Assembly: GCA_003427395.1 (NCBI GenBank)
Contig: BFEA01000299.1
Coordinates: 221,788-252,170 of the forward strand
DNA: 30,383 nt
Source of the DNA: Chara braunii
Taxonomy: Eukaryota > Streptophyta > Charophyceae > Charales > Characeae
Direction: 5' to 3'
In this document: in pieces, positions 1 through 9,898 of the stretch
How the letters are laid out: the number at the start of each line of letters is the position of its first letter
Numbering within the stretch: the first letter of the stretch is position 1
Position numbers and translations under genes: made by a program
The notes under the pieces: generated by a model
Told to the model about the DNA's origin: nothing
What the model saw: the letters and a program-made list of their open reading frames with translations, nothing else
Databases searched by the model: none

Positions 1-162
1 GAAAGACCCAGAAATAGGCTGAAACGGAGTAGGGCCTGCAGGCCCTCGTTTTTCAGCTTTCAGGCTGACACGACCGGGGCCTGTAAGCCCTAGGTTTTAG
101 GCTTTTAGGCTGAATGTCCGGGACGGGCCCTGCAGGGCCCGTGTGGCTGCGCAGTATGCCAC
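1..162. repeat. Palindrome-rich short tandem repeat
   Basis: No gene is seen here. A unit of about 47 bp is repeated imperfectly: a GGGCCTG(C/T)A(G/A)(G)CCC core followed by a T-rich stretch and GGCTGA, beginning near 32 and 80, with a third core at about 125. Two cores are perfect palindromes centred on CTGCAG: 31-46 (16 bp) and 123-142 (20 bp). The unit could be a hairpin-forming minisatellite or the edge of a foldback element that starts outside the window. Confidence 0.5.
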
Positions 163-332
163 AGGCAAGCTGCTTGATCTGCCACGTGGCAGATAAATGT
201 CGTGTAGGTGCCACGACGGTTGTGTGGTCTATTCGGGGGAAGGTGGTAGGGCAGAATGGGTGGAGACGCAACACGAGGCACACAGCGGGACACAGTCTTC
301 ACCACCGTGGAACGCATGCACGGTCGTTGTAG
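163..332. repeat. 170-bp repeat, copy 1, with G-box palindrome
   Basis: Direct repeat of 464-633 at a constant offset of 301 bp, with only scattered differences. Near its start is an 18-bp perfect palindrome (177-194, ATCTGCCACGTGGCAGAT) containing the G-box CACGTG. The repeat ends with the same CGGTCGTTGTAG in both copies. Short open frames crossing it follow the repeat and look non-coding. Confidence 0.75.
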
Positions 333-463
333 TAGTGTGTCTGTCAGCTCGGTGTGGGCATCTATCCGATGACCATTCCGAATTGCCCCAATACACAGAA
401 CGAAAGGAGAGGGATATACTGACCAGGGATTCGGGGGAGGATTATAGTGGGGAGTCGGCGAAG
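333..463. other. Spacer between two 170-bp repeat copies
   Basis: The 131-bp spacer has no recognisable gene or motif. Its last part (about 430-463) resembles the sequence just before the third, diverged copy near 18440-18473, so the repeated unit probably extends upstream into this spacer. Confidence 0.4.
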
Positions 464-633
464 AGGCAAGCTGCTTGATCTGCCACGTGGCAGATAAATG
501 CCGGTTAGGTGCCACGATGGTTGTGTGGTCTATTCGGGGGAAGGTGGTAGGGGAGAATGGGTGGAGACGCAACACGAGGCACACGGTGGGACACAGTCTC
601 CACCACCGTGGAACGCATGCACGGTCGTTGTAG
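464..633. repeat. 170-bp repeat, copy 2, with G-box palindrome
   Basis: Second copy of 163-332. The same 18-bp G-box palindrome lies at 478-495. Element B begins about 50 bp downstream, at 683, after a C- and T-rich stretch. Confidence 0.75.
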
Positions 634-678
634 CCGCACGTCGTTTTTTCCACCCCCCCTTTTTCTTTTTGTTCGCAG

Positions 679-682
679 TTTG
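679..682. repeat. Target-site duplication of element B, left copy (TTTG)
   Basis: TTTG directly precedes the TGAAACGG start of the 5' LTR. The same TTTG directly follows the CA end of the 3' LTR at 18349-18352. A 4-bp match could be chance, but it sits exactly at both independently deduced LTR edges. Confidence 0.6.
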
Positions 683-760
683 TGAAACGGTATTCACCAG
701 TTCGCAGTAGCCGATGCAGATCCCAGGGCTCGATCCCTAGTCCCCACCTTACCTGTGTAC
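683..760 (+). repeat. Element B 5' LTR, outer part
   Basis: Matches 17450-17528 at the start of the 3' LTR with two differences seen by eye. It starts TGAAACGG, where the 3' LTR has TAAAACGG, a decayed TG terminus. Homology breaks at GTAC (757-760), exactly where the inverted arm begins. Confidence 0.85.
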
Positions 761-975
761 AGTAGTTAACCCCTTCAACCCTGAAAAGTGCATTGGTTTT
801 AGTTTTTAATGATTTGTTTTTTTTGCCCTGTTTTATTTTTGGTCAAGGTCTGTGTGTGTCAAGTTTGGTTTTTGTTGGGGTCTTGGAGTTGACTGTTTTG
901 GCTAGCCCTGAAAATCCTGAAAATCCTGAAAACTGAAATGAGCGAATTTTGCATAAAAACACATTTTTACCTTGC
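761..975 (+). mobile_element. Left inverted arm of the nested unit
   Basis: The reverse complement of this segment reappears at 9899-10123 with a few small indels in T-rich parts. The outer end reads AGTAGTTAACCCCTTCAACC, flanked by GTAC on both sides (757-760 and 10124-10127). GTAC is palindromic, so it may be a 4-bp duplication or part of the arm; a TA duplication with a CAGTAG terminus fits equally. The arms probably come from a foldback or MITE-like DNA element with only a short middle. No transposase is present in it. Confidence 0.75.
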
Positions 976-989
976 AGTGGAGATCATAC

Positions 990-1954
990 TGCAAGAGATT
1001 TGAGCAATAGTGAGATGACAAAATCCAAATCACATTCCCACATTGAAAGCATGGAGTCACATTGAGTCTGTACAGCAGCAATGCGCCAGTAATACACCAA
1101 TAGAGAGTCTCAACACCGGACCAAATGTCAATGAAAGCTCGTACATGCAAAACATCACAATAGTATCCAGGTTCTCTCCCCAATGGCGCCCAGCGCCCAA
1201 ATGCAGCCTACTCAACTACTCCTATACTACACATGCGATGCAACTCGTTNACGTCAGCAGCGCCCACAGTACTTGAAGATGATCACCACCACCAATACCA
1301 GGTACGTACTCCAACATCATCATCATCACCCTTCTTTCTCCTAATCCCTCTTCCACTCTCTACTTCAGTCCTGTGCCCATACACCAAGACCAACCCCATG
1401 CCCCCACTCACATCCAAGCCAGCCCGCTATGGAGGTCAGCTATGGCGCTGCCTGAAGCAGCGCCCTCTATGCACTACCGCACGTGCTTGCCCGGGGCTTA
1501 CTAGCGCAGCGCAGCGCTCTACCAGCCAGCGCGTCGTCTAGCAGCGCTGCCGCACTTGCATGCTGCCCGAATCCCTTCGCCAGGCCCTGCCTCGTTCCTA
1601 TATGCCAGACTGCTGGCCCTCTGGGCCTCGTCCGGTTGCTTCCGGAAGGCCCAGTAGGGCGCAGACCTAGACGTAGGCCCTGTGCCTTGAGGGTTGCACC
1701 CCAACTGTATCTGAATGCGGCTGTGAATCTCGTCCAGGGTCTGCATTCTTTCGAAATGTCCAGAAGGCCGTGAAAATGTCTTTGAGGCACGGCCTGAGTT
1801 CCTTTCAACCAACTGGCGTGTGGTAACTGTCTGAACCCCCAATATGAATTTGACAGATAAGGGCCTTTTGTAAAATGTTAGGCCCGCCTTCACTTAGGGC
1901 GGGCACAGACGCAAGTGGGGCCCCGTAGGCCTTCTGAGGAAACGGATCCTCGCA
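990..1954 (-). repeat. Element A 3' LTR (left copy)
   Basis: Same 965-bp length as the right LTR at 8876-9840 and nearly identical. Plus-strand ends are TGCAAGAG and CCTCGCA. Base 1250 is N where the other copy has A. The octamer GCTATGGC at 1439-1446 is the complement of an octamer repeated in the element B leader. Confidence 0.93.
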
Positions 1955-1968
1955 TTCCCTCCTCCTTT
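1955..1968 (-). other. Element A polypurine tract
   Basis: Directly inside the 3' LTR the minus strand reads AAAGGAGGAGGGAA, a purine run placed exactly where the plus-strand primer for LTR retrotransposon replication lies. It abuts the TGCGAGG start of the LTR. Confidence 0.8.
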
Positions 1969-1991
1969 ACTTCGATAGTCCTCTGAGAAGT

Positions 1992-3075
1992 TCATTGATC
2001 TGCAGGCCCCTTTCCTTTCCGTTCTCTTTCGTAGCCTGCAATAACTTGAGGTGCTGTTCTCATGAGCTCTTCTCGTGTGAACCACCGATCTTCTTTTGGA
2101 TCCAGATGATGCCTGAAACTCACCCGGTACTGCATTCTCGGTTTAGGAGGTCGGCCCATGCCTGATGGTCGAGGAACAGGCATGATGCGATGTTCCACAA
2201 TCTGATCGATGTCGACCTCTCCGTCCATGGTTGGGGGCAGCATTGACCGTCTGGAGGGAAACTGTGCAGTTTCTGCAAAAGGTGCCAGTTTGGATGAGTG
2301 AAACACTAGGTGTGTGCGCAGGTGAGGTGGGACACGAACCACGTAAGAGGGTCCACCTTCCTGATCTCCTATGATATCTAAGACTTCCCAGGGACCAAAA
2401 TACTGTGGCCTCAGTTTTCTAGAGATACCCAGTTCCTGTCCTAACTCAGATGCCTTCACCCAGACCCGTTCACCTACCTGAAAGTTAGCAGGTCGCCGGT
2501 GCTTGTTCTCAGAAGTGATCATAGCTTCTCGTGCTTTCTGTATATGTTCGGTGGCCTGCTGCAGCATCTTCTCGTAGTTAATAGCGTATTCAATGCTTCC
2601 AGGGACTGCAGTAATCTGCTGATCAGGTAGTAGGAAATCCAGTGCGGATCGTGGCTTCCAACCAAGATGTAGTTGGTTGGGAGTCATGCCTGTGGCGCTA
2701 TGTACAGCATTATTGTACAGGCTGGCGACGAGAGGAAGTTTCTCGTCCCAGTCGTCCTGACTTGGCTTGATGTAGTGTCTTAGCAAATGCTGTACTATTC
2801 TATTCATCTGTTCCGCCTGTCCATTTGACTCAGGGTGATTCCCTGATGTCATTTGGAGTCTGGTTCCCATCTGTTGGGCTGTGCTCTGCCACAGCTCACT
2901 GGTGAATCTAACGTCCCTATCACTTACTATAGACTTGGGAAGTCCAAAATCCCTGACCCAGTTATCCATAAAGAGTTTGATGACTAAGTTGGTCTTAGCG
3001 GTCTCAGGCATAGCAATCAGTCTAGCGTACTTAGTGAAGCGGTCAACTATGACAAAGATGATGTCGTTTCCCTGA
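1992..3075 (-). pseudogene. Element A pol: integrase core, GPY/F and chromodomain-like tail
   Basis: C-terminal part of the polyprotein. Integrase inserts the cDNA into the host chromosome. The second catalytic Asp of the D,D-35-E triad is at 2919-2921 (SDRDVRF) and the Glu at 2811-2813 (GQAEQMN), with 35 residues between. The first Asp lies in the preceding segment (3103-3105). A GPY/F-like module (YFGPWEVL) follows, then a region like a chromodomain (VEHRIMP...QYRVSF...DRWFTREEL), and the frame ends at TGA 1992-1994. The frame is open from about 3075; the first ATG is at 3009-3011, but the coding match continues upstream (IVDRFTKYARL), so the segment was joined to the previous one before a frameshift near 3065-3075. 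Confidence 0.85.
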
Positions 3076-3960
3076 CTTGCTGGTCACGAGGGTGTCCATG
3101 AAGTCCATAGACACACTCTGGCCGGGTCCTTCAGGAATCGGCAAGGGCTTGATAAGCCCAAGCGGAGCCTGAGTCTTGGGTTTGTCTCGTTGACAAACCT
3201 GGCAGGTCTCTACGTACTTTTTCGCGTCTTCCATCATGGATGGCCACCAAAACTTCTGCACTAAGTTAGCTGATGTCTTTCGGTACCCGAAATGACCGGT
3301 TGCATCATGACACTCTCCTAAGAATAAACTACGTAAAGACTCACTACTAGGTACACACAACCTTTTATTCCCTGCCTTGTCAAGAAACAGCAAGTCGTCT
3401 ACCATTGTAAACTCATCCAAGGTTTTCTTGTCCTTGGGTTTGAATCTACGGATGATTTCCGACATTACGGGATCTTGAGCGTAGGCCTCCACCATTGATC
3501 GAGTCAAGTCATCAGATATGTCAAATTCAGTTACCAACGCGCCCAAGTAATCTGCCCTTCGTGACAGTGCGTCAGCCACTTTATTGTACTCTCCCTTGAT
3601 GGGATCAAGTTGATAGTCGTACATGTCTATCACTTGGATCCAACGCTTGAGAGCGTCGGAGAGTACGGGCTGCGTCTTGATCCAGTGGAGAGTCTCATGG
3701 TCAGATCTCACATAGAAGAATCTGCCTAGGAGGTAGCGCCTCCAATGGACCAGCGCTCTATAGAGGGCGTAGAGCTCTTGCTCATATGTGGATCTCGCTA
3801 GCTTCTGAGATGGCATCTTTTTGCTCATATACTCGACCGGTCTCAACGTGTTCCCTTCCTTTTGCGCAAGGACCGCGTCAATGCCATATTGGCTGGCGTC
3901 GGTGGTCACAATAAACGGCTTGTCAGGATCGGGAAGTTTTAGTAATGCGTGAGGGCATAC
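3043..3960 (-). pseudogene. Element A pol: RNase H and N-terminal integrase
   Basis: RNase H removes the RNA strand during reverse transcription. The motif TTDASQYG carries the first catalytic Asp (codon at 3898-3900); later come YEQELYAL and RSDHETLHW, which carry further RNase H acidic residues. Then comes the integrase zinc-binding region (GECHDATGHFG ... CQVCQRDK, an HHCC finger) and the start of the catalytic core with its first Asp in SMDFMD. A frameshift near 3945-3955 separates it from the RT thumb region upstream in coding order, and another near 3070 ends it. All the catalytic residues I can place here are intact. Confidence 0.85.
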
Positions 3961-4371
3961 TTCAATCGTTTGAAGGCTGCCCCGCACTCCTCAGTCCATT
4001 CCCAAGGGGTGTCAAGTCGAGTTAGATCTGTTAATGGGGAAGCTATAGTACCATAGTTTTTAACGAACAGACGATAGTATCCCGTCATCCCCAAAAACGA
4101 TCTGACCTCAGTCACTGTCCGAGGTCTGGGCCAGTCACGTATGCTGGCCACATTGGCATCATCAGGCCTCAACCCTTCCGAGGAGATTTCATGACCCAAG
4201 TACAAGATTCTGGTGTGACCAAACTCGCATTTCTCCAGATTGATCTTATACTGGTGCTGTCTTAGGAGATCTAGCACGGTTCATACGTGCTCCGCATGCT
4301 CCTCAACAGTCTTACTAAAGATAAGTATATCGTCTAGGTACACGACAATAAACTTATCTAAGTACTCATGA
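3939..4371 (-). pseudogene. Element A pol: RT catalytic core end and thumb
   Basis: This frame holds the RT active site YLDD (4329-4340), then the conserved CEFG...ILYLGHEIS region and SFLGMTGYYR, which connect RT to RNase H. One TGA near 4279-4281 interrupts it; the surrounding match implies a former Arg codon (CGA to TGA). The segment enters through a frameshift near 4371, consistent with loss of one base, and leaves through another near 3950. Confidence 0.82.
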
Positions 4372-5674
4372 AAATCCGGTTTATCGCGTGCTGGAATGTA
4401 CCAGGGGCATTGCATAGACCAAAAGGCATCACTACAAACTCGTACAGACCGTACCTGGTATGAAAAGCGGTTTTGTGTTGATCCTCAGGTCTAATCTCAA
4501 TTTGATGGTATCCGGACTTCAGATCTATCTTTGTGAAGTATCGACATCCCTGCACTCTATCCAAGAGGTCGTCAATGCGGGGTAGGGGCTCCGCGTTCTT
4601 AACGGTGATGGCATTGAGGCCCGTATAATCAATGCACATCCTAAGGGTACCCCCCTTCTTTGGTACAAATAGCACTGGTGCGCCATAGGGGGATGTACTA
4701 GGCCGAATCCAGCCCTTCTCTGTGAGCTCTTTGAGCTGGCAGCGGAGCTCATCTAACTCCGCAGGAGACATCCTATAGATTCTTCCTCTAGGTACCTTAC
4801 TACCTGGGATGACTTCTATAGCGTGGACAACCTCCCTTTCTACCAAGCCATTGGGCTCCTCAAAAAGGTCTGGATACTTTGCGACGACTGCTTCTATCTC
4901 TGGGGGTGATTTAACGGCCTCCCCTTTCTCAGAGATAAAGACTAGGTACATGCCCTCCTCCCGATTCTGCTTGTAGTAGTTATAGAAAGAGGTAGCGCAC
5001 ATACAGCCGTAGTTCTCCACTAGTCTGCTTGCCTTATGCTTTTGCAGTCTTACGGTCCTACCACTTGGCAATCTGTGCAACAACACCTTCCTATCCCAAT
5101 CAAATTGTGGTTGCGCAGCCTCGAGATAGTACATGCCTAGTAGCATATCGAATGGCAGCTCATCGCTAACTAGGAATGAGATTTTGTGTCTCATCTCCCC
5201 TCCTGGGTAGGAGAATGTACAGACTAGGTCCTTGACATAGTCCTTTACTACCATTTTGTGCTTGTTGGCTAGCGTAGAAGCTACAGCCTTGCTAAGCCGC
5301 TGCACTTGGTCCTCTAAGCGCAAACTTTCCACACAAGCACGACTGATGAAATTCCGTGTAGAGCCTATGTCTACGAAGGCGCCAACTTTACGGCCACCTA
5401 CATCTACTTCTACCACGAAATGTTCACCCCTAGGACCTCTACTAATCATCGCCCAAGAGTCTCGAGGGTCTGTCCCTGACCATTCCGCCTCTAACTCTCC
5501 TAAGGACTCAGACACATCTCTCGAACAGAGCATCGGTGGGTCTGAATGTGTCTGCAGGGCGATATCTGGGTCAATAGCCTGGGCCGTCGCCCGAAGGGGA
5601 GAAGGTAACGTACCCACTTCGGCGCNAGTAAGAGCGGCTAAAACTCCTACTGGCCTGAGGTGTTTCCCTGAGAG
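4358..5674 (-). pseudogene. Element A pol: protease and N-terminal reverse transcriptase
   Basis: First part of pol, in the -1 frame relative to gag and open from 5674 (upstream TAG at 5675-5677). It overlaps the gag end by about 28 bases. The protease active site reads [11 protein letters not shown], giving D-I-G (5363-5371) instead of the usual D-[ST]-G; one C to T change would explain it. Near-standard RT motifs follow: [43 protein letters not shown] and [16 protein letters not shown]. There is no credible AUG, as expected for a part made by frameshifting. The frame ends at 4358 after a single-base frameshift just before the YLDD motif. Confidence 0.88.
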
Positions 5675-7581
5675 CTACTCGCAGACGTACTCCCAAGGTT
5701 CGAAGACAAGCCCACCACAGTTGGGTTGGCCACCTTCGCAGTAACCTTCTTGCCTCTACACGTTCTATTAGTGTGGCCAAANTTGCCACAGTTCATACAC
5801 GTGCCTCGTGCCACTCGGTCCNTCCACACCTCATAATCTAAACCNAGTTTGACCCATGCAGGGGTCCCTTGGTCGCCTTGACCCGTGGACCGGCCTACCT
5901 TCTTCTTCCCGGTCCCCTTAGTCTTTTCCTTGATCGGGGCTACGACTCCCCCATCCGAAGTCTCACTAACCCCATCGTGCTCTGTGTCCTCCCCAAGATC
6001 TGGGAAGTCATCAATCTCAGTTGCTTGACCGTCATGGTCAACAAACATGAGTTGACCTTTCTTCTTCCAATCCTGGGGAAGTTTCTTTTTCCTACCATTT
6101 GTTGGCGTTTGCTGAGCAGATCCCAATTTAGCCTCTAAGTCTAAGGCCTTCTTGCTGAAAGAGGCAAAGTCATGTTGGTCTATGTAGGCCTCGTCCACCA
6201 GTTTGTTCTGGACGTCTGTAGGCAGACATCTCAGATAGTCTGTGAGGAGTACCTGGGGATTATTCTGCACGCCAGGTATCACAATCAGTTTCTCCACGAG
6301 GTCTGTAACTTCGCGAACATTCCTGTAGCGTTTAGTTGTCAGGTTGTTGATCGCGTATGTGGCCTTCTGAGCCCCTTGCGGGTCTCGCCACCTGTTGTGT
6401 ACAGTCCGCACGAATTCTTCCAATGACAGAGACTGAGCCCAGCCATCGAAGTCCTGATTGTAGCCTGCTTGCTGTACTAATCCTCCTAACCACTTTGCTG
6501 CTGATCCCTCTAAAAAGGATGCAGCAACAATGACTTCCTCTTCCTTCCTTGTGAGCTTGTGCCGGACATATGTAGGCACCGTCCTCACCCACACGTCGAT
6601 GTCCTCCTCCTTCTTCTTGTCGCCTGAGAAAGGCTTGGGACGCAACATGGGAATCTTTGGGATCCATTGCATTTGCTGGACTACAGGAACCTGCTGAGAC
6701 ACAGGCGGCTAAACACTAACCTGCGGTCCGGACAGTGGTACTGCAGTCACCACTGTCGTCGATGGTACAGAAGAAACTCTAGGAGCCTGACCACTAACTA
6801 CTGGTACACCGCCTGTGGAGGGTATGCCAAACATTGGAGAAAAGAACTGCCCCGCGGGTGGCAGCGACACCGATGGTCCTGCACCTCGAGGTGGAGAAAC
6901 AAAGGGTCGGGGTTGCTGAGGCCTCATACGAAGACCCCCCAAGGCATCCAGTATCTGCTGCTGGCCTGCCATCAGATCTTGCAACACATCCTGTTGAGAT
7001 TGTTGCGCTTCTGCTACGTACAGCAGCGAGCAACGCAACGACTTCAAGGTAGGATCCCACTGTGCTTCATCCAATCCCTCTAGCTCACTTAACTCCCTAG
7101 CTCTAGTCTCTAGTCTGGTCTTTCTATCTCTAGCTCTTTGTCTTCTCTCCGCTGCATCTCTCAATTCATTCTCTAACCTCGTGGGAAGAGCGTCCGCTTC
7201 TCGGATCTCAAGATCCTCTGGTGAAAGTGGTTGTTGCGGGACGATCTGCTGTCCCACAGACGGGCTAACAAAACTCTGAGGACTACCCTGGGGTTGCCCT
7301 GACGAGGTGGCCTGACCTCCAGCAGCAGCTGGGGCAGACATTGCGACCTCTACGGCTGCACGGTCTCTAGCTTGTGCTATCTCCTGTGCAAATGCCGCAC
7401 TAGCAGCTGCGTCTGCTGCCCTCCTCGCTGCCTGCCGTTCTCTGGCTTCCCTACGTTGCCTCCGTTCCTCCCCTGTGCCTAAGCTAATGAAGGTTAACGG
7501 TAGGCTGCGTGCAGTTCTCNGGGTTATCNTCAAGTGACTGACTAGCNGTTCCCCCTCCTCACCACTATCGGAACCACTCAT
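5647..7581 (-). pseudogene. gag: Element A gag, interrupted by one amber codon
   Basis: One reading frame of 645 codons from ATG 7581-7579 to TAG 5649-5647, interrupted by a single TAG at 6711-6709 (codon 291). Residues 1-290: acidic start, then an Arg/Ala-rich, probably coiled-coil stretch and Pro/Ser-rich linkers. Residues after 291: a Ty3-type capsid region (KPFSGDKKKEEDIDVWVRTV ... EGSAAKWLGGL ... NRWRDPQ). A CCHC zinc knuckle (C-x2-C-x4-H-x4-C, 5758-5799, about residues 595-608) binds RNA; one of its codons contains N. Gag forms the virus-like particle. The C-terminus overlaps pol through a slippery heptamer. Five Ns lie before or beside key residues. The amber may be a mutation, a readthrough site or a sequencing error. 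Confidence 0.9.
5662..5668 (-). promoter_or_regulatory. -1 ribosomal frameshift heptamer GGGAAAC
   Basis: On the minus strand the gag codons CAG-GGA-AAC contain G GGA AAC, the canonical X XXY YYZ heptamer in the correct zero frame. It lies 12 bases before the gag TAG. After a -1 slip the ribosome enters exactly the frame that is open through protease and RT. Gag-pol overlap is 5647-5674. A downstream pairing element is possible in the GC-rich 5575-5625 stretch but was not folded. Confidence 0.75.
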
Positions 7582-8860
7582 GGGCTAAAGTGCATGAAGT
7601 CTGAACTAGGACCCACACTGAATCCTACCTCAACGGGTCATACAAATGTGTAAAATATTATTTATTTTATTTCTACAATAAGTATTGAGAGAACAGACCA
7701 AGCGGTAACCAAATAATCAGTGTCAGATCTTGCTGGCAACTCAATATCTAATTTTAACTATTCTAAAACAGATTTGCAATGCAGCAAGGATAATACTACC
7801 TATCTGCAGCTGTCTGTCAGTTGTTAGCAGATCCGTCAACAACTAAATAATCAAAATTAAAAATTAAATCAGCCAGTGAGAATGCTCGTTGGATGGAAAC
7901 AGATACAGTAAATCCAACGGCGAAAAACTATTGCTGGAACCCACCCTCCCCCTTCATTCTTCTTGAGTCATCACTTTGTGTCAACGCCCTGAGCATCTGG
8001 TTGAACAGCGTGTCTAAAGGTGTGCAATCCGGTCCCACCCCTGTGCCACAGGTTATTGTCGAGCAAGGCAGCCACAACATTCTTATTTACCCTCGTACAC
8101 CGACGAGCCTTACACTCGGTTGATCTGGCTGATCAGGAGGAATTTATAGAGCACCCCCATCCCTTCAGGAATTATTTAACGTCGCAGTCAGGACGACGAT
8201 CACAGCCAGATTCAGATCCGAGTCCCCAACCAGAAATGTTTATAGACGGTCTGGTAAGCGTCTCAAGAGGCTGCCACACCCGAGTTAACCTCTATCATGC
8301 GCAAGCAGCAGAACCAAAGACTTGCAGCGAAGCATGCGTGTACTAGTCCCAGCGGGTTGGCATGGTGACCGTGACCCGAGTGCTTCGTCCAGGGCCCTTC
8401 AAGAGCATCACCCGTCTCCCACCAGCTTGCTGCCCAGGAAGAATGTCGACTCTCAAGGTTGAGCGCTCGCGACACCTCACATTGAGAGGACTCTCAAGAC
8501 AGAACTCGCTTCCTCACGGTAAGAAGAGATAAGGAGGGTAGATAAAGTAAGGAGCAACATACCTCTTAATGCTGCCCCCAACCACAGATTATCTCACCAG
8601 CAATCTGACGGGTATTTCTGATGACCGGTCGTTGCCTCGGCACAACACACAACGCAGTTCAGTTCCACCTCGGCTATAAATAGCCACGTCAGCAGTTCTC
8701 ATCAACCTCGTACATCCCCAATATCACCACATAGCATTACCGGCGCGCCCACCTCACTGGGCCGCCTACAACTCCCCTCGCCACCACCTTCCTTACTGCC
8801 CCACACAACAGCGGAGCACCAATCAGCGGCGCGAGAGGTGAATGAGCGCCAATCGAACCA
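7582..8860 (-). other. Element A leader (5' untranslated region)
   Basis: About 1.28 kb between PBS and the gag ATG. No coding match is seen on either strand. Near 7645-7870 it is A/T-rich. A plus-strand CTATAAATAG (8674-8683) lies here in antisense orientation to the element and is listed separately. Long leaders are common in plant Ty3 elements and may hold packaging signals, but none can be identified by reading. Confidence 0.7.
8674..8683 (+). promoter_or_regulatory. TATA-box-like CTATAAATAG, antisense to element A
   Basis: The plus-strand sequence matches the plant TATA consensus well and is set in a short inverted repeat (GGCTAT / ATAGCC). It would drive transcription away from gag, towards the PBS and right LTR. 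It is supported by the motif only. Confidence 0.3.
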
Positions 8861-8872
8861 GCTCGGATACCA
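8861..8872 (-). other. Element A primer-binding site (initiator Met tRNA type)
   Basis: The minus strand reads TGGTATCCGAGC three bases inside the 5' LTR. This matches the TGGTATCAGAGC site common in plant LTR elements, complementary to the 3' end of initiator Met tRNA, with one mismatch. Confidence 0.85.
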
Positions 8873-8875
8873 AAT

Positions 8876-9840
8876 TGCAAGAGATTTGAGCGATCGCAAG
8901 ATGACAAAATCCAAATCACATTCCCACATTGAAAGCATGGAGTCACATTGAGTCTGTACAACAGCAATGCGCCAGTAATACACCAATAGAGAGTCTCAAC
9001 ACCGGACCAAATGTCAATGAAAGCTCGTACATGCAAAACATCACAATAGTATCCAGGTTCTCTCCCCAATGGCGCCCAGCGCCCAAATGCAGCCTACTCA
9101 ACTACTCCTATACTACACATGCGATGCAACTCGTTAACGTCAGCAGCGCCCACAGTACTTGAAGATGATCACCACCACCAATACCAGGTACGTACTCCAA
9201 CATCATCATCATCACCCTTCTTTCTCCTAATCCCTCTTCCACTCTCTACTTCAGTCCTGTGCCCATACACCAAGACCAACCCCATGCGCCCACTCACATC
9301 CAAGCCAGCCCGCTATGGAGGTCAGCTATGGCGCTGCCTGAAGCAGCGCCCTCTATGCACTACCGCACGTGCTTGCCCGGAGCTTACTAGCGCAGCGCAG
9401 CGCTCTACCAGCCAGCGCGTCGTCCAGCAGCGCTGCCGCACTTGCATGCTGCCCGAATCCCTTCGCCAGGCCCTGCCTCGTTCCTATATGCCAGACTGCT
9501 GGCCCGCTGGGCCTCGTCCGGTTGCTTCCGGAAGGCCCAGTAGGGCGCAGACCTAGACGTAGGCCCTGTGCCTTGAGGGTTGCACCCCAACTGTATCCGA
9601 ATGAGGCTGCGAATCTCGTCCAGGGTCTGCATTCTTTCGAAATGTCCAGAAGGCCGCGAAAATGTCTTTGAGGCACGGCCTGAGTTCCTTTCAACCAACT
9701 GGCGCGTGGTAACTGTCTGAACCCCCAATATGAATTTGACAGATAAGGGCCTTTTGTAAAATGTTAGGCCCGCCTTCACTTAGGGCGGGCGCAGACGCAA
9801 GTGGGGCCCCGTAGGCCTTCTGAGGAAACGGATCCTCGCA
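8876..9840 (-). repeat. Element A 5' LTR (right copy)
   Basis: 965 bp, paired with 990-1954. It holds the promoter and RNA start for the minus-strand element by position, although no clear minus-strand TATA box was found. The octamer GCTATGGC is at 9325-9332. Confidence 0.93.
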
Positions 9841-9898
9841 ACACTAACTACTTAAAAAAAAAGAAATCGAAAAAAAAACTTTACAAACCTATAAAACA
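9841..9898. other. A-rich spacer between element A and right inverted arm
   Basis: 58 bp, A-rich, with no counterpart at the left side (976-989). It is probably the remaining middle of the arm-bearing element. Confidence 0.5.

Larger units (their letters stand above)
990..9840 (-). mobile_element. LTR retrotransposon A (Ty3/gypsy, chromodomain-like), nested in B, minus strand
   Basis: Two 965-bp LTRs (990-1954 and 8876-9840) start TG and end CA and differ at about 15 positions by eye. Reading on the minus strand: 5' LTR (right), PBS at 8872-8861, leader, gag from 7581, -1 frameshift signal, pol, polypurine tract, 3' LTR (left). The internal order PR-RT-RNase H-integrase-chromodomain-like tail is Ty3/gypsy. 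Flanking pentamers (CATAC left, ACACT right) do not match, so no target duplication is seen. Pol has three frameshifts and one stop, and gag has one amber codon. All eight ambiguous bases (N) of the window fall in this element, so some breaks could be consensus errors. Confidence 0.95.

Noticed and set aside
7893-8475. Small open frames in the leader of element A
   Set aside because: They overlap each other on both strands, have no domain and lie in the untranslated leader.
985-9845. Target-site duplication for element A
   Set aside because: CATAC on the left and ACACT on the right do not match at any length from 4 to 6 for the TG...CA boundaries.
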